The notes below the pieces were generated by a model. That model was not told where the DNA came from. It did no database searches and was given only the letters and a program-made list of their open reading frames with translations. The position numbers and the translations under genes are program-made. Positions 62,301 to 64,000 of a DNA stretch of 64,000 nt are shown in pieces. This DNA is from Vanilla planifolia (taxonomy: Eukaryota > Streptophyta > Magnoliopsida > Asparagales > Orchidaceae), in assembly GCA_023846275.1 (NCBI GenBank), contig CM043869.1:18819501-18883500 (forward strand). The letters are read 5' to 3'. Numbering within the stretch: position 1 is the first letter of the stretch; every line of letters begins with the position of its first letter.

Positions 62301-64000
62301 GATTAGGAAGAGAATTATAAAAACGACTAGAATGTAGGGTTGTATTGGTAAGAATTCCTAGCTCTATTTGGGTTGAACCTGGAAATTAATTGGGTTAGCC
62401 AATCTACATAATAGTAACAAAGTTTAATTTAGAGCTTTATTACTCTCAAATTTGGTTATTTTTGTTAACTTTTAAATTTTATTTTGTTATCAATTTGAAA
62501 TGAAAGTAGAGTCTTTCTATGCAATGAATTATTTTCTAGAAAGGCATCAAGGTTTAGAGTTTTAGTTTTAGTCTCCTAGCAAAAATACTAGTTTATGTTG
62601 GTTTTAGTTTGATTCTGATCAACTACTTACATTGCATGGAAATAAGTGGTGCGTGGGAGCGAAGAGGTGTGTTATGAGTCGCGGGAAGAAGCTTGAATTG
62701 ATTTTCACTTGATTTTTGTGCAAAACCAAAATTTTTTTCTTAAATGATTTGTGTGGCATAAATTTCATTTGAACTTTTAAATCCATTAAACCCAGGAATC
62801 AAACTAAGATGCATCATCATTTTCCAAAACAAATATTGAAATTTTATCTAACCGAATGAGCTCTTTATTTGTTTCAAAGTTAAGCTTTGAGACAGATTGT
62901 GAGTTTTATCGGGTCTACCATTTTAGATTTGGTTTTCCTTAGTTCCAACCATAATCAAAACCATTATCTTAATCAGAACTACTTAAACCAGCAAAATTAA
63001 TATTTTGGCTCGAGGATTGAAGTCAAATTGAAACTTTGAACTTAGGTGCCTTCTTATGGAATAGTTCATTGCATAGTTTTATTTTCATTTTAGATTGATA
63101 ATTAAATAAAATTTTAAAATTTTAATTTCATTTTAGATTGATAGTTAAATAAAATTTGAGAGTTTATAAAGATAGCCAAATTGTTATAATAATAAAATAT
63201 AGATTGGTTAATTTGGTTGATTTCCCAATTCCAACAGAAATAGAGTTCGAAATTCGTGCTTATTCAATTCAAGCCTCCTCTTTGCTCATTTCGATATTAA
63301 CATCTCTAATTTTCTATGTGGTCTATGGCAGCTAGAAGTCATAATCTTTTTCACTTACCTTTGTTGTTGTAAGATATCACGACAAACTTTCTTTTTCCGA
63401 CATTGGGATCTGTCTGTTCATTCTCTTCATACATCATTACCATGGAAGTTATTATGATGGTGATAGTGAGCTTCTACTGTTGCTCTATTCTTTGATGGCG
63501 AGTTTCTACTATTTTGTCTTTAATCTTTGACTTATCTGGTTAAATTTTTTCTATTATTCCACTTTTACGTTTTATGTTGAATTAGGTTTTAAGGCTGCTT
63601 TGTAGAAGCACATTTTGTCATGCTTGCTTGCTACCAATTTGTGTTAAATATTCTGATTTCTCTCTTGCTCGATGTTTTATCGCTTCTTTTTTCAATGATT
63701 TCCTGATTCATGGGTGCAACAAATGGGAATAAATTTATCCAATTGGTGTGATGACTTGCTCGGTAAATGAGCATGAAAAAGATTAATCTTTTTATTTATT
63801 TAGCCCCCATTTGGTAGGTTAATTTTATTTATGAACAAAAAGTTTTGAATTATTATAATTCTAATTTATTTAATAATTTTTTTTTCTTTTTGTTTGGTTA
63901 GACATATCAGTTTTGTCTAACTAAAGTCCATTGTTTGGTGAACTACATACATTACATGGAAATAAGTGTGCTTGGAAGTGAAGATGTGGATTATGAGTGG
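59351..64000. other. Gene-free AT-rich stretch to the window end
   Basis: No supported gene. Around 60700-60760 a plus-strand run reads ACTCCYQFGKMCK, which weakly recalls a retroelement integrase zinc finger but is too short to call. A small tandem repeat of TTTCATTTTAGATTGATA lies near 63085-63155. A longer direct repeat pair is listed separately. Confidence 0.5.
62621..64000. repeat. Direct repeat pair with 1320-bp offset, second copy cut by the window end
   Basis: 62621-62685 and 63941-64000 share AACTAC(T/A)TACATT(G/A)CATGG, AAATAAGTG and GAAG(A)...TATGAGT. The second copy runs off the window, so the full repeat and its type (LTR pair or tandem array) cannot be decided. Confidence 0.6.

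Overview
This window looks like nuclear DNA from a flowering plant, most likely a monocot. It holds five protein genes with plant-specific family signatures and intron layouts, set in very AT-rich intergenic DNA full of decayed retrotransposons. The monocot call is an inference. The BAHD and UGT coding exons are strongly GC-rich, and the PPR gene runs from GC-rich at its 5' end to AT-rich at its 3' end, the 5'-3' coding GC gradient known from monocots. The species cannot be named from the sequence.

Left part (1-20.5 kb). A P-type pentatricopeptide-repeat gene of the restorer-of-fertility-like (RFL) kind lies at 1256-3313 (+). Behind it is a good splice donor at 3436 and a chain of plausible spliced untranslated exons at 15.0-16.3 kb. 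If these belong together, the gene has an 11.6 kb intron in its 3' UTR, filled by two degenerate LTR retrotransposons in minus orientation: one at about 3731-7900 with two LTRs and an iMet-like primer binding site, and a Ty3/gypsy element at about 8.7-13.8 kb with two LTRs and readable integrase and RNase H relics. From 16.4 to 19.8 kb there is a large diverged duplication rich in CTTGAG-type motifs.

Middle part (20.5-46.4 kb). A tandem duplication of about 0.7 kb sits directly upstream of a two-exon BAHD acyltransferase gene (21986-23417, +). Next comes a three-exon DRB2-like double-stranded-RNA-binding protein gene (24506-28507, +), then 5.5 kb with no gene I can recognise. A three-exon CKS1 cell-cycle gene (34075-34515, -) follows, and a two-exon UGT86A-type glycosyltransferase gene (36594-46205, -) split by an 8.1 kb intron. 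That intron is built partly from tandem copies of its own 5' end. It contains a decayed copy of the start of exon 1, with its start codon lost, and the matching promoter.

Right part (46.4-64 kb). A LINE retrotransposon (47883-58234, -) is bounded by a perfect 14-bp target-site duplication. It has a gag-like ORF1 with a zinc knuckle, and an ORF2 with endonuclease, reverse transcriptase, zf-RVT and RNase H; most of the coding sequence is broken by frameshifts. A 2953-bp solo LTR with a perfect 5-bp target-site duplication is nested inside it, and a fragment of the plastid gene psbL lies between ORF1 and ORF2. The last 6 kb is AT-rich with one GC-rich island of unknown nature.

The five genes do not form a pathway: RNA processing in organelles, ester formation, small-RNA biology, cell cycle and glycosylation are unrelated jobs. 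I see no operon-like or defence-system structure. The unusual content is structural: self-derived intron duplication in the UGT gene, promoter duplication before the BAHD gene, and clean nested insertions.
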